Assembly: GCA_023253235.1 (NCBI GenBank)
Contig: JALRHE010000294.1
Location: 1 to 14,544 of the forward strand
From: Steroidobacteraceae bacterium
GTDB lineage: Bacteria; Pseudomonadota; Gammaproteobacteria; Steroidobacterales; Steroidobacteraceae
DNA: 14,544 nt
Direction of reading: 5' to 3'
Part shown: positions 14,507-14,544 of the stretch, one piece after another
How the letters are laid out: the number at the start of each line of letters is the position of its first letter
Numbering within the stretch: position 1 is the stretch's first letter
Translations under genes and position numbers: made by a program
The notes under the pieces: model-generated
Told to the model about the DNA's origin: nothing
The model's database searches: none
The model's input: only the letters and a program-made list of their open reading frames with translations

Positions 14507-14544
14507 GCGCGCGTCGCCGCCAATAAATCCCGTTCAATCATCCA
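14507..14544. other. Right-edge non-coding sequence upstream of the sulfatase operon
   Basis: Only 38 bases remain before the window ends. An overlapping minus-strand frame starting at 14537 runs out of frame with the sulfatase and looks spurious. No promoter element can be assigned. Confidence 0.4.

Overview
The window reads as ordinary, dense, moderately high-GC proteobacterial chromosome. Genes lie close together, Shine-Dalgarno sites are good in several places, and stop/start codons overlap as ATGA inside operons. An NhaR-type LysR regulator and a MetX-like serine O-succinyltransferase beside a cysK homolog point to Gammaproteobacteria, perhaps near the Xanthomonadales or other lipid- and steroid-degrading lineages. 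That placement is an inference. No rRNA, tRNA, CRISPR array, insertion sequence or phage gene was seen. No stretch over 300 bases lacks a gene; the longest gap is 186 bp (1142-1327).

Left part (1-3663): a minus-strand sulfur amino-acid pair, a cysK-like cysteine synthase followed after 2 nt by the first 65 codons of a MetX-family acyltransferase cut by the window edge. The motif in that fragment suggests serine O-succinyltransferase, so the pair may make cysteine through O-succinylserine. Divergent from it is a plus-strand pair: a class A FAD aromatic hydroxylase and a secreted DUF1838-like protein. A small coiled-coil protein (minus) converges on them.

Middle (3664-7578): a SAM-dependent methyltransferase with a long N-terminal extension (minus) is divergent from an NhaR-type regulator (plus). 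The two share an AT-rich 66-bp intergenic region with repeated AAAATCGAT sites. Downstream of nhaR is a TerB-like/DUF697 two-domain protein. A small four-cysteine protein (minus) abuts its stop codon, and a carboxymuconolactone decarboxylase/AhpD-like protein (plus) follows.

Right part (7579-14544): an AMP-forming acyl-CoA ligase (plus, probably in one transcript with the CMD-like gene) converges with and overlaps a four-gene minus-strand operon. In transcription order that operon is N-anchored sulfatase, C-anchored AtsA-like sulfatase, SDR oxidoreductase, and an oversized GST-like protein. The junctions are 1 nt, then two 4-nt ATGA overlaps. A plausible reading is envelope desulfation of a sulfate ester, oxidation of the freed alcohol by the SDR, and further processing by the GST-like protein. 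The substrate cannot be read from sequence. Together with the acyl-CoA ligase, the CMD-like protein and the flavin hydroxylase, the window looks like a catabolic accessory neighbourhood, but nothing proves these units share a pathway.
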